This document shows positions 1 to 7,674 of a stretch of 18,906 nt of DNA, piece by piece; position 1 is the stretch's first letter; every line of letters begins with the position of its first letter. The stretch covers positions 1 through 18,906 of the forward strand of contig JBBQNE010000050.1 in assembly GCA_038329675.1 (NCBI GenBank). Reading direction: 5' to 3'. The notes beneath the pieces are model-generated. The model had not been told where the DNA came from. It saw only the letters and a list, made by a program, of their open reading frames with translations, and did not search any database. Origin of the DNA: JANXVY01 sp038329675. Its GTDB lineage: Bacteria; Pseudomonadota; Alphaproteobacteria; Rhizobiales; Hyphomicrobiaceae. The translations under genes and the position numbers were made by a program.

Positions 1-905
1 CCTCCATCGAGGAGGGCGTTGATGATGTGATCGAATTCCTGTTCGGTCCGCTCACCTTGCATAAATTCGAGGTCGTCGATCAGCAGCACGTCGATTTGGC
101 GAAAGCGCTCTTTGAAGGCGGTCGGGTCTTGGTTTCTGATGGCTTCGACGAACTGGTAGCGAAACCGCTCCGCCGTCAGGTACAGCACCTGAGCCGTTGG
201 ATTGCGGCGTTTGATTTCCCAAGCGACGGCTTGCAACAGATGCGACTTGCCGAGCCCTACGGACGAATGAATATAAAGCGGATTGAAAGCCGGTGTCCCG
301 GTCGCTGCGACTTCGGCGACTTGAGTGGCCGCTGCATGTGCGATGCGGTTTGACGATCCGACGATGAAGCTATCGAATGTGTAGCGCGGATCGAGAGGAG
401 ACCCCTCAAAGCCACCTGCTTGCGTTCGGCCGATGGCTGCTGGCGTCGGGCGTGGGACGGGTCGGATCGCGTCGACTGGCAGTCGGCTTTCAAACGTTCC
501 TGGCAACTCAGTGTCGGCCAGTGTCGCGTTGTCTGGCTGGGGACGCTGCGAAGTTGGCTGCCGCAACACCACGTCGATTTTCTCGACACCCACGAATTCC
601 GATTGCGCCGCTAACAATAGCGCATCGCTGTAATGGGATTGGATCCAATTGCGAAGAAACTTCACGGGAACGGAGGCGGTCAGCACGCGACCGTCGAATT
701 TGTCGAACTCTAGGGCATTGAACCAGCTAGTAAAAATATCTTCGCCAAGTCGGGCACGCAGAAGTGCCCGAACTTTTTGGCCGCGACCATCGACACCGTT
801 TGCTGTCGTTGGGGCGTGGAGCTGGTCAGAGACCGTGCTCGTCCGTGGCTCGTCGAGGCCAATCTGCGTCAGTCCATTATTTTGCTGCGGCGAAACGGTT
901 GCCAT
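1..905 (-). CDS. dnaA: Chromosomal replication initiator DnaA, 5' part (C-terminus beyond left edge)
   Basis: DnaA binds origin DnaA boxes and melts oriC as an ATP-dependent filament. I translated the minus strand from ATG 905-903, which has AAGGGG about 9 bases upstream; 301 codons are present before the window edge. An N-terminal extension of about 40 residues precedes domain I (about 42-110, with the FTSWF and VPVKFLRNWI stretches). A Pro-rich linker (about 115-170) and then the AAA+ domain follow from LDPRYTFDSFIVG. Walker A is SSVGLGKS (214-221) and Walker B is VLLIDD (273-278). The first glycine of the usual Walker A is Ser, which I believe also occurs in Rhizobiales DnaA. The rest of the AAA+ domain and the DNA-binding domain IV lie outside. 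Neighbours upstream on the same strand are a rhodanese and the EMC locus; I see no rpsT. Identification is firm. Confidence 0.95.
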   Translation of the reverse strand, partial: MATVSPQQNNGLTQIGLDEPRTSTVSDQLHAPTTANGVDGRGQKVRALLRARLGEDIFTSWFNALEFDKFDGRVLTASVPVKFLRNWIQSHYSDALLLAAQSEFVGVEKIDVVLRQPTSQRPQPDNATLADTELPGTFESRLPVDAIRPVPRPTPAAIGRTQAGGFEGSPLDPRYTFDSFIVGSSNRIAHAAATQVAEVAATGTPAFNPLYIHSSVGLGKSHLLQAVAWEIKRRNPTAQVLYLTAERFRYQFVEAIRNQDPTAFKERFRQIDVLLIDDLEFMQGERTEQEFDHIINALLDG

Positions 906-985
906 GTTCTCGTACCCCTTTAAAAACTTGCCATGTGCCACAACGCAGCCAATAAAACGGCCGTTGCGGTCACCCGCCGAAAGGA

Positions 986-1021
986 CGGGCCCCGCTCGCA
1001 AAACTTGCGTGGTCGGGCCCG
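986..1021 (-). terminator. Two-part hairpin between the rhodanese gene and dnaA
   Basis: Read on the minus strand, CGGGCCC (1021-1015) pairs with GGGCCCG (992-986). Inside it, CGCAA (1009-1005) pairs with TTGCG (1001-997) around a 3-base loop. The result is a long imperfect stem 85 bases after the rhodanese stop codon and 81 bases before the dnaA start. No clean T-run follows, only CCTTT. It may therefore be a weak terminator for the rhodanese gene or a structured element in the dnaA leader. The pairing is visible; the role is inferred. Confidence 0.4.
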
Positions 1022-1105
1022 ACGATCTTCGGCAACTCATCGGTTAATCGTCAGGACGTATGTGCCCTGAACGCACGAACTTGAACGCTCGACATGGGCG
1101 GCTTG

Positions 1106-1564
1106 TTAGCCTTGAGCCCACGGTAAACCGGCAGCCTTCCAACCGCCGATGCTTCCACGGTGACGTTCCGCGTCGAGGGGGCCCTCAAACCCCTCCGCCA
1201 CGTTGTGACACCGGCTATATCCGGTCGCAGTCATGAGTTCGGCGGCCATGCGGCTACGCCCCCCCGACCGGCAAATGAAAAACAACTGCGTCTGTGGACC
1301 AGCTCCAATTTCGGCCAGCGCCGACGTCAATCGACCAGCGAACGCCGGATCGACGCCGTTGTCTGGGAATGTCTGCCATTCGATCGTGATGACCCGCTTG
1401 CCCAACGTCGACAAATCAGGCAGCCCTACGAATGCCCATTCGGCACGTGTGCGGACGTCAACAAGAACGGCGGATGGCTCGGTTGCCAACACGTCGAACG
1501 TTGAGCGCGCCGACACGTCGTCGACGACGGATGTACCCGTCACGTCTAAACCCGTGCTTGTCAC
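1106..1564 (-). CDS. Single-domain rhodanese-like protein
   Basis: This is a 152-aa protein with one rhodanese (sulfurtransferase) domain. VLVDVRTRAEW lies at about 33-43, and the active-site loop CRSGGRS at 98-104 carries the catalytic Cys98, which would hold a persulfide. NVAEGFEG (about 121-128) and the closing GGWKAAGLPW are typical of the family. Such proteins move sulfane sulfur from thiosulfate or other donors to acceptors such as cyanide or thiols; the physiological acceptor cannot be told from sequence. There is no signal peptide, so it is cytoplasmic. The start is GTG at 1564-1562, with GAGAGG 7 bases upstream. It lies between the EMC locus and dnaA on the same strand, with gaps of 589 and 200 bases, so it is probably transcribed on its own. 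Confidence 0.88.
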   Translation of the reverse strand: MTSTGLDVTGTSVVDDVSARSTFDVLATEPSAVLVDVRTRAEWAFVGLPDLSTLGKRVITIEWQTFPDNGVDPAFAGRLTSALAEIGAGPQTQLFFICRSGGRSRMAAELMTATGYSRCHNVAEGFEGPLDAERHRGSIGGWKAAGLPWAQG

Positions 1565-2153
1565 GTAGTACCTCTCGAGCGAACGTCCAAAAAAGGCTCA
1601 GGTACGCGAGCGCTGCGACGGCACCACAACTAAATTTGGTGAGCGTCGCCAAGGAACAAAAACCGGCCAAACGAACAGTGTGTTTGCACCGGGCAACGAG
1701 AACCGTTTGAGAGACGGTGGCCGTGAGAGAGGCCTTAGTCGTTAACAGGTTGGAACGCAAGTTGTGCACCGGTGCGCCACACGGCCAATGCCATGGGGGC
1801 TAAGGCTATTTTACTAACAGTGTCGAAGGGCTTCTTCTTAATCGCTTAGCTATTGATATCATTGTTTTATTTTGATGCGGGCAGCATCGCAATGGATGCA
1901 CTGTCAACAGCTTTGGCTCAGGAGCGTAAAAACTCATTTTCGGTGCGATGGACGACTCGTGCGAGGGCTGACGGACAGTCGCGATGAGATCGCTTTTCCA
2001 CATGAGTCCAGGGCTTAAACTTCAATTGAACATTGGCTACGTCGGGCAGACCCTGATGCGCGAATGCAACGGTCTGATGACAGCAATTCAAGGCGGGGTT
2101 TTGTGTCACCCCCCGCGACGGCTGACGCTTTAGAGCGACCGTACATGGTCGTG
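1565..2153. other. 589-base intergenic region without a convincing gene
   Basis: Short ORFs here have low-complexity or Arg-rich translations and no recognisable domain. There is an AT-rich patch at about 1808-1880. A TTTTCCACA element at about 1994-2002 is one base from the consensus DnaA box. GCACCGGTGC (1766-1775) is a perfect 10-base palindrome. GCGGGG (2093-2098) pairs with CCCCGC (2111-2116) just downstream of the 135-aa gene, but no T-run follows on the minus strand. I find no tRNA-like or other known RNA. Confidence 0.5.
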
Positions 2154-2561
2154 TTACGGAAGCAGAGGCCCAACGCGAGAGTCACCATCGCGCGGATTAC
2201 CAATACGCCTGTAAGAGGTACCCCATGGGGTCACCAGCGTCGTGACCCGGGCGATGGAGCCGCAAATCGGACGCCCGGACAAGAACCGTCGAACCGTAAC
2301 GATCTGCCCGTCGTTGAGCGCGATCGTGGCTTGGCGGGCCCTCGGCGCAATCTGTTCGCCAGCTGGATGACAACGGACGACGCGCCCAATCCGTTCGGCG
2401 GCCACCATAGATACCGCATCGGTTATTGCGTCAGCCACGACGGCTAGCGTGGCGACGGCGCCGACGGCAGTCAGCATCACGATCCAATGGCGTCGTGGAA
2501 AGCCAAACCAGGCGCCACCCGTGCGGTGGTTTGCGCGGCGGCGCGACAGTGGCGATCCCAT
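2154..2561 (-). CDS. Small membrane-anchored protein downstream of ecm, unknown function
   Basis: This is a 135-aa protein I do not recognise. A basic N-terminus (residues 1-25) precedes one hydrophobic segment at about 26-46. A roughly 85-residue soluble part follows, containing ATIALNDGQIVTVRR and a TPWGTSYRRIG stretch. Alternating beta-type residues with a DG turn suggest a small beta-barrel or OB-like domain outside the inner membrane, but that is inference. The ATG at 2561 lies 7 bases after the ecm stop codon with no good Shine-Dalgarno, so translation may be coupled to ecm. It is the last gene of the apparent minus-strand EMC operon. The downstream limit is a TAA, followed by the 589-base gap. 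Confidence 0.62.
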   Translation of the reverse strand: MGSPLSRRRANHRTGGAWFGFPRRHWIVMLTAVGAVATLAVVADAITDAVSMVAAERIGRVVRCHPAGEQIAPRARQATIALNDGQIVTVRRFLSGRPICGSIARVTTLVTPWGTSYRRIGNPRDGDSRVGPLLP

Positions 2562-2568
2562 CGGGTCG

Positions 2569-4569
2569 TCAGGCGGCCGCTGGCATGGCGTCGACGAGTT
2601 TCACGATGTCGGCCATGATGTCGTTGAGCTGGAAGTCTTTGGGCGTATACACTGCCGCAACGCCGAACGATTTCAAAACCTTCTCGTCTTCGGGTGGAAT
2701 GATGCCACCGACGATCAACGGTATGTCGCCGATCCCCGATTGGCGCATCCGGTCGATCACATCGCGCACCAACGGAACGTGTGAACCCGATAAGATCGAC
2801 AGCCCGACGACGTGGACACTTTCGTCGACGGCGGCACGGACAATCTGGGCAGGTGTTAAGCGGATGCCCTCATAGAGCACGTCCATACCGCAATCGCGGG
2901 CACGGACGGCGATCTGTTCGGCTCCGTTCGAATGCCCGTCGAGGCCTGGCTTACCGACCAGGAACTTGATCCGTCGGCCGAGTTTGGCGGACACTTGATC
3001 GGCGTGCGCGCGTACTCTTTCGATCGCGCGGTCGTCGCGCATGACCGCTGTTTGCGCCACGCCGGTCGGGGCTCGATACTCGCCATAGATTGAACGGAGA
3101 ACGGCGCCCCATTCGCCCGTTGTCACGCCGGCTTTGGCGCAAGCAATTGATGGTTCCATGACGTTGCGACCGTCTTTGGCCGCCCGCTCAAGCTCGGCTA
3201 AGGCAGACTGTGCGGCAACGTTGTCTCGTTTCGAACGCCAGTCTTGTAAGCGGCCGATCTGATCGGCTTCGACGGCTGGATCAACCACCATGATTGCGCC
3301 CTCGCCAGCCGATAGCGGCGATGGTTCGGTTTCGCGGTATTTGTTGACGCCGACGACGACTTGTCGGCCGGTCTCGATGCTGCCCAAGCGCGCCGTGTTG
3401 CTCTCGACCAAGCGGCGTTTCATATAGTCGATAGCAGCGACAGCGCCGCCCAGCCCGTCAATGGTTACAAGTTCGGCGCGCGCCTGGGCTTTGAGTTCAT
3501 CGACCTTCCGGGCGATCTCGTGGCTGCCATCAAAGATGTCGCCGTACTCCAAGAGGTCCGTTTCGTAGGCCAGCACCTGTTGCATGCGCAGCGACCACTG
3601 CTGATCCCACGGACGCGGGAGGCCGAGGGCTTCGTTCCAGGCTGGCAATTGGACAGCGCGCGCACGGGCGTTCTTCGATAACGTCACGGCCAGCATCTCG
3701 ATCAAGATGCGGTAGACGTTGTTTTCGGGTTGAGGTTCCGTCAGCCCGAGCGAGTTGACCTGGACGCCGTACCGAAACAGCCGGTACTTGGGGTCCGTGA
3801 CGCCGTAGCGATCGGAAACGATCTCGTCCCAAAGGTCGTTGAAGGCGCGCATTTTGCAGATTTCGGTAACGAACCGCATGCCCGCGTTGACGAAGAACGA
3901 CATGCGACCAACGACAGCGCCGAATTCAGCGGCGGGGACTTCACCAGACGCTTTGACTTGATCGAGGACGGCGATCGCGGTGGCTAACGCGAACGCTAAC
4001 TCTTGCACCGGCGTCGCGCCGGCCTCTTGCAGGTGGTAGGAACAGACATTCGTCGGGTTCCAGCGTGGCACATTGCGGTATGAGTAGACGATTGTGTCTT
4101 GGATGAGCTTCAGTGATGGGCCGGGCGGAAACACGTAGGTGCCGCGCGATAGGTACTCTTTGATAATGTCGTTTTGGATGGTGCCGGTGAGCTTGTCGCG
4201 AGAAACGCCGGTTTCATCGGCCACTGCAATATAAAGCGCGAGCAGCCAAGCGGCCGTCGCATTGATTGTCATCGATGTGTTCATTTGATCGAGCGGGATG
4301 CCCGACAGCAGTGTTCGCATATCGCCGATGTGGGACACGGGTACGCCGACTTTACCGACTTCGCCGCGGGCTAATTCATGGTCGCTGTCATAGCCCGTTT
4401 GGGTTGGCAGGTCGAAGGCGATTGACAGGCCGGTTTGGCCCTTCGTCAGGTTGAGCCGATACAGCTCGTTGGATTTAGCCGCGGTCGAATGACCGGCGTA
4501 GGTGCGAAAAATCCACGGCTTATCTCTGCCGACCGTTTGACGGGGTGCCGTTGGCGTATCGTCTTGCAT
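2569..4569 (-). CDS. ecm: Ethylmalonyl-CoA mutase, B12-dependent
   Basis: This 666-aa protein carries out the coenzyme-B12-dependent rearrangement of (2R)-ethylmalonyl-CoA to (2S)-methylsuccinyl-CoA in the EMC pathway. It is a single-chain mutase. The N-terminal substrate barrel begins KPWIFRTYAGHSTA, continues with KGQTGLSIAFDLPTQTGYDSDHE-type sequence (about 44-67), and includes NVCSYHLQEAGATP and VQLPAWNEALGLPRPWDQQW. The C-terminal cobalamin domain has D544-G-H546-S-N-G549, then LSILSGSH and VGGIIPPED. These barrel stretches match Ecm (formerly MeaA) better than true methylmalonyl-CoA mutase, and the length fits Ecm (about 650-680). ATG 4569 has AGGA 6 bases upstream. It sits between two small membrane proteins, with ccr divergent nearby, which supports the substrate assignment. 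Confidence 0.96.
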   Translation of the reverse strand: MQDDTPTAPRQTVGRDKPWIFRTYAGHSTAAKSNELYRLNLTKGQTGLSIAFDLPTQTGYDSDHELARGEVGKVGVPVSHIGDMRTLLSGIPLDQMNTSMTINATAAWLLALYIAVADETGVSRDKLTGTIQNDIIKEYLSRGTYVFPPGPSLKLIQDTIVYSYRNVPRWNPTNVCSYHLQEAGATPVQELAFALATAIAVLDQVKASGEVPAAEFGAVVGRMSFFVNAGMRFVTEICKMRAFNDLWDEIVSDRYGVTDPKYRLFRYGVQVNSLGLTEPQPENNVYRILIEMLAVTLSKNARARAVQLPAWNEALGLPRPWDQQWSLRMQQVLAYETDLLEYGDIFDGSHEIARKVDELKAQARAELVTIDGLGGAVAAIDYMKRRLVESNTARLGSIETGRQVVVGVNKYRETEPSPLSAGEGAIMVVDPAVEADQIGRLQDWRSKRDNVAAQSALAELERAAKDGRNVMEPSIACAKAGVTTGEWGAVLRSIYGEYRAPTGVAQTAVMRDDRAIERVRAHADQVSAKLGRRIKFLVGKPGLDGHSNGAEQIAVRARDCGMDVLYEGIRLTPAQIVRAAVDESVHVVGLSILSGSHVPLVRDVIDRMRQSGIGDIPLIVGGIIPPEDEKVLKSFGVAAVYTPKDFQLNDIMADIVKLVDAMPAAA

Positions 4570-4654
4570 GGAACATCCTGCGCCGGAGTGAGCGTGCGCA
4601 CATTAGCCGGAGGCGAGCCAGAGTTGCAAAACGTTCTTACGTCGCGGCTAGGAT

Positions 4655-5011
4655 TCAGCCAATTTGAGCTTGATCGTCGCCCTTCAACGGGTTTGTCGCG
4701 TCGCCAATGGCCACCAAAATGCGGTAGATCACGATCCACATAACCGTAAGCGACATGATCGCGATCGCCGCGGCGACAACCGCATTTGCACTTTTGTTGC
4801 CCAGAAAACTGATGCCGACAACGTTAAAGCCGGTGTGTGCGACCAGGATCGAGAAAAACATCGCCACGGCGCCGAGGATCGACATCAACGTATTGTCGGA
4901 ATACGCGTGCAAAAATAGTCCAGCGATCATCGCCAAGAGCCCGGCGATCAACCAGACGATAAAGTCTGTGCGCCAGAACACGGCCCAGAAGACGTCCATC
5001 GTTTCGATCAC
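4655..5011 (-). CDS. Small three-helix membrane protein in the EMC locus, unknown function
   Basis: This 118-aa protein (from GTG 5011) has three hydrophobic helices at about 17-35, 42-66 and 74-98, short loops and a polar C-terminal tail of about 16 residues. It should lie in the inner membrane. I recognise no family. A longer reading from TTG 5020 gives 121 aa, but that codon directly abuts the ribosome-binding site. GTAGGA (5026-5021) sits 9 bases from GTG 5011, so I prefer the GTG; ATG 4999 is a third option. It is first in the minus-strand order 118-aa protein, ecm (85-base gap), 135-aa protein, and diverges from ccr. It may be co-regulated with the EMC pathway; nothing shows a direct role. 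Confidence 0.72.
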   Translation of the reverse strand: MIETMDVFWAVFWRTDFIVWLIAGLLAMIAGLFLHAYSDNTLMSILGAVAMFFSILVAHTGFNVVGISFLGNKSANAVVAAAIAIMSLTVMWIVIYRILVAIGDATNPLKGDDQAQIG

Positions 5012-5248
5012 AGTACGCAATCCTACTCAACGACCCTGTTACGCCGCCGGTCTCAGCCTCCCTGCCGACCCGCATCGCACAAACTTTGCAGACAATTTCC
5101 TAATTTCTCGCTAAGAATTGGACCAACGGAACAGGTGGCTGTGCGTGCGCACGGTCAGGGGCACATGGCTCCCCCAGTTGCGACTTGCAATTGCGCGCGT
5201 TTCGTGGCGCGATCTATGAAACTTTGGCCCTGCCTGGAGACGCCGTTC
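5012..5248. promoter_or_regulatory. Divergent control region between ccr and the ecm operon
   Basis: This 237-base region must hold promoters for ccr (plus) and for the membrane protein-ecm unit (minus). Two TTGCA-core elements are visible: TTTGCA at 5085-5090 and the palindrome TTGCAA at 5185-5190, exactly 100 bases apart. Between them, GTGCG-TG-CGCAC (5141-5152) is an inverted repeat. Closer to ccr, GTTTC (5199-5203) and GAAAC (5218-5222) form another. RamB-type regulators of acetyl-CoA assimilation are reported to use TTGC/GCAA-type sites, so these are candidate operators. I could not place a convincing -35/-10 pair. Confidence 0.4.
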
Positions 5249-6562
5249 ATGCCGAGCACCGCTGCGAAATCAGCTGAGACCCTTGCCGCTCCGGCGATTA
5301 TTCCGGGTACGAAGGAGCTTTACGAAATCGGCGAGATACCGCCGCTGGGACACGTGCCGTCCAAAATGTATGCTTGGGCCATCCGGCGCGAGCGGCACGG
5401 CGATCCAGACACGGCCATGCAGGTCGAAGTTGTGCCGACGTGGGAACTCGACAGCCATGAAGTGCTCGTGCTCGTCATGGCAGCGGGTGTTAACTACAAC
5501 GGGGTCTGGGCCTCGTTAGGAAAGCCGATTAGCCCCTTCGATGGCCATAAGCAGTCTTTTCATGTCGCCGGATCGGACGCTTCAGGCATCGTTTGGGCCG
5601 TTGGTTCGAGGGTCAAGCGTTGGAAAGTCGGTGATGAGGTCGTCATCCACTGTAATCAGGACGATGGCGATGACGAGGAGTGTAACGGCGGCGACCCGAT
5701 GTTCTCGCCATCGCAACGGATCTGGGGTTACGAGACTCCCGATGGTTCGTTTGCGCAGTTCTGCCGCGTTCAAGATAGGCAACTGCTGGAGCGTCCTCGG
5801 CATCTGACCTGGGAAGAGAGCGCGTGCTACACGCTGGTTTTGGCGACATCATATCGGATGCTGTTTGGTCATCGCCCGCACGTTCTGCGGCCAGGGCACA
5901 ATGTGTTGGTGTGGGGGGCATCGGGTGGCATCGGTTCGATGGCTGTCCAACTGTGCGCCACCGCAGGGGCGAACGCGATCGGCGTCGTATCGGACGCTGA
6001 CAAAGTGGATTTCGTTACGCAGCTGGGTGCCAAAGGCGTTTTGAACCGCAAGTTGTTTAATTGCTGGGGGCAAATGCCAAAGGTCGGCAGCCCTGAGTAT
6101 GCCGAATGGTTCAAAGAAGCGCGCAAGTTCGGCGCGGCTATTTGGGAGCACACCGGCAAAGGCAACAACGTCGATTTCGTTTTCGAACATCCCGGTGAAT
6201 CGACGATCCCCGTGTCAGTGTTCGTGGTCAAGCGCGGCGGTATGGTCGTCATTTGCGCCGGGACGACGGGCTTTAACCTGACGCTCGACGCGCGATATTT
6301 GTGGATGCATCAGAAGCGGCTCCAAGGCTCGCACTTCGCCAATCTGCTGCAAGCCAGCCTCGCCAATCGCCTTGTCGTTGAGCGGCGGATCGATCCTTGT
6401 ATGTCGGAGGTCTACAGCTGGGCGCAAATTCCCAGGGCCCACATGCGGATGATGCGCAACGAGCACAAGCCTGGAAATATGGCTGCTCTTGTTTCTGCGC
6501 CAACAACCGGACTTCGGACGATCGAGGACGTCCGCGAGGCGTCAAAGGCGATGTATGGCTGA
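5249..6562 (+). CDS. ccr: Crotonyl-CoA carboxylase/reductase
   Basis: Ccr reduces crotonyl-CoA with NADPH and fixes CO2 to give (2S)-ethylmalonyl-CoA, the key step of the EMC pathway. The 437-aa protein is a medium-chain dehydrogenase/reductase. It has the long Ccr-type N-terminus (LYEIGEIPPLGHVPSKMYAW), NYNGVWASLGKPISPF near the substrate pocket, and an acidic insertion with QDDGDDEECNGGDPM. RIWGYETPDGSFAQF carries the family's CO2-binding Glu region, and VWGASGGIGS (from about 221) is the nucleotide-binding loop. FVFEHPGE and MHQKRLQGSHFAN are strongly Ccr-like. I chose ATG 5249 because GGAGA (5236-5240) lies 8 bases upstream and the length fits the family (about 430); upstream ATGs at 5216 and 5135 would add non-conserved sequence. 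Neighbouring ecm encodes the second enzyme after it in the pathway. Confidence 0.96.
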   Translation: MPSTAAKSAETLAAPAIIPGTKELYEIGEIPPLGHVPSKMYAWAIRRERHGDPDTAMQVEVVPTWELDSHEVLVLVMAAGVNYNGVWASLGKPISPFDGHKQSFHVAGSDASGIVWAVGSRVKRWKVGDEVVIHCNQDDGDDEECNGGDPMFSPSQRIWGYETPDGSFAQFCRVQDRQLLERPRHLTWEESACYTLVLATSYRMLFGHRPHVLRPGHNVLVWGASGGIGSMAVQLCATAGANAIGVVSDADKVDFVTQLGAKGVLNRKLFNCWGQMPKVGSPEYAEWFKEARKFGAAIWEHTGKGNNVDFVFEHPGESTIPVSVFVVKRGGMVVICAGTTGFNLTLDARYLWMHQKRLQGSHFANLLQASLANRLVVERRIDPCMSEVYSWAQIPRAHMRMMRNEHKPGNMAALVSAPTTGLRTIEDVREASKAMYG

Positions 6563-6679
6563 TGCGATCGCGCAATCAGTCATTGTAGCCGCTTCACAGC
6601 TCTGTTGACGTCGAATAGGACGCGCGATAGTTGCCGCTCCCGGCCGATGGGACGGCCACTTTACCGCTCGAGGGCTGAG

Positions 6680-7075
6680 ATGACGGGGACGGCATTTCAA
6701 TACGACGACGTGGCCGATTGGCTTGCGGGCTTTGAAACGGACGGCGTGGCGGCGATCGAAGCAGCACTGTCGGTCGTGACCGAACTTGAGCCTGACGATT
6801 ATATCGAAGCTTCCGACGGGGCGTTCGCACTTGCCGCTGCTGAACTTGTCGCTGCGGCCCGAGACGGCGACCCATCGCGCGTGCCCAAGAGTGTACAGGC
6901 GGCGCTTGAGGCCCACGAGGATGCCATTAACGTGGCAAAGCTGACGTCATCGGCTCGCAAGGCCGTACAACGTATCCTTCGAAATTCCGAGCTCAAGGAT
7001 GCTGCGGACGAGGAAGGCGACGGCGAAGAATGGGCTGAGCACGTTGGCGAACTCGTTGAGCGATTGCGCACTTAA
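6680..7075 (+). CDS. DUF4259-like protein
   Basis: This 131-aa acidic cytoplasmic protein resembles the DUF4259 family. The early FQYDDVADWLAGFE segment corresponds to the family's F-x-N-D-D-A-x-D-W-L region. A helical stretch with DDYIEASDGAFALAAAELVAA and a late SELKDA segment follow. Families of this type usually begin MGTWG, which here is replaced by MTGTA. The function of DUF4259 is unknown to me. I start at ATG 6680; the ORF is open further upstream to 6605, but that sequence is Arg-rich and unlike the family. An AGGGCTGAG run immediately precedes the start. It lies 117 bases after ccr on the same strand, probably as a separate unit. Confidence 0.72.
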   Translation: MTGTAFQYDDVADWLAGFETDGVAAIEAALSVVTELEPDDYIEASDGAFALAAAELVAAARDGDPSRVPKSVQAALEAHEDAINVAKLTSSARKAVQRILRNSELKDAADEEGDGEEWAEHVGELVERLRT

Positions 7076-7286
7076 ACTTGCCGCGCGGTGTGCGGCACCG
7101 GCGGTCAAGCACTAGCCCCGTATCCTTTCGTTCGGTCACATGCTCGCGACGGAACCCGCATGGCGGTGCCGTTGACCTCCCGTGGTTGGCGAGGCGGGTG
7201 GAGGTTGCACGCACTTTGCAACGTTTCGTCAAGGTACCGGGATTGCGAAAACGTGTCCCGTTTCGAGGCGAACGTGGAGCGGAATT

Positions 7287-7631
7287 ATGGGTGCTGGCGT
7301 CACAAAAAGGATCGATGTGATCGTCCCTCGGACACACGTCCCCGCAATTCAATCGTGTTTGCTTCCATTCAATCACGCCGATTTTTCCGTCCGACCCGTC
7401 ATCGCTGGGTGGACGATGGCTGGCTACTGGTCGAGTGAACGGTCGTTTCAGACCATTGGAGACCGAGTCATGGTGTCATTCACCATCGATCCAACGGTTA
7501 TTGAACCCATGATCGCATCTGGTTTTGGCATTTTATCGGGCGAGATCGTCAAGCTCACCATTAACGAGCTGCCGCAGGCTGCATCACGAACCGATACCTC
7601 ACGATCGGCTACGTCACGCATTGCTACGTAA
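7287..7631 (+). CDS. Free-standing PII-like (ferredoxin-fold) protein
   Basis: This 114-aa protein starts at ATG 7287, with GGAG 7 bases upstream. The predicted order is strand (KRIDVIVPR), helix (HVPAIQSCLLPF), strand and loop (AGWTMAGYWSSERSF), strand (DRVMVSFTID), helix (PTVIEPMIASGFG) and strand (EIVKLTINEL). This is the beta-alpha-beta-beta-alpha-beta pattern of PII and PII-like sensors. The loop between the second and third strands is shorter than a canonical GlnB/GlnK T-loop, and I do not see a GlnB-type uridylylation site. The C-terminal tail is Ser/Thr/Arg-rich. PII-like proteins bind small ligands such as adenine nucleotides or bicarbonate and control a neighbouring transporter or enzyme, but none is adjacent here. 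The fold call is pattern recognition; the gene itself is likely real. Confidence 0.62.
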   Translation: MGAGVTKRIDVIVPRTHVPAIQSCLLPFNHADFSVRPVIAGWTMAGYWSSERSFQTIGDRVMVSFTIDPTVIEPMIASGFGILSGEIVKLTINELPQAASRTDTSRSATSRIAT

Positions 7632-7674
7632 CCCGCGCCAACGTGAATTCCGCTGCGCTCTCAAACTTTGAGGT

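Noticed and set aside
1458..1769. 103-aa minus-strand ORF with a hydrophobic stretch
   Set aside because: It overlaps the 5' end of the rhodanese gene in another frame, its C-terminal third is Arg-rich shadow sequence, and no family match is visible.
6560..6585. CTGAT/ATCAG repeat after ccr as a terminator
   Set aside because: The stem is only five base pairs, the interior does not pair well and no T-run follows.
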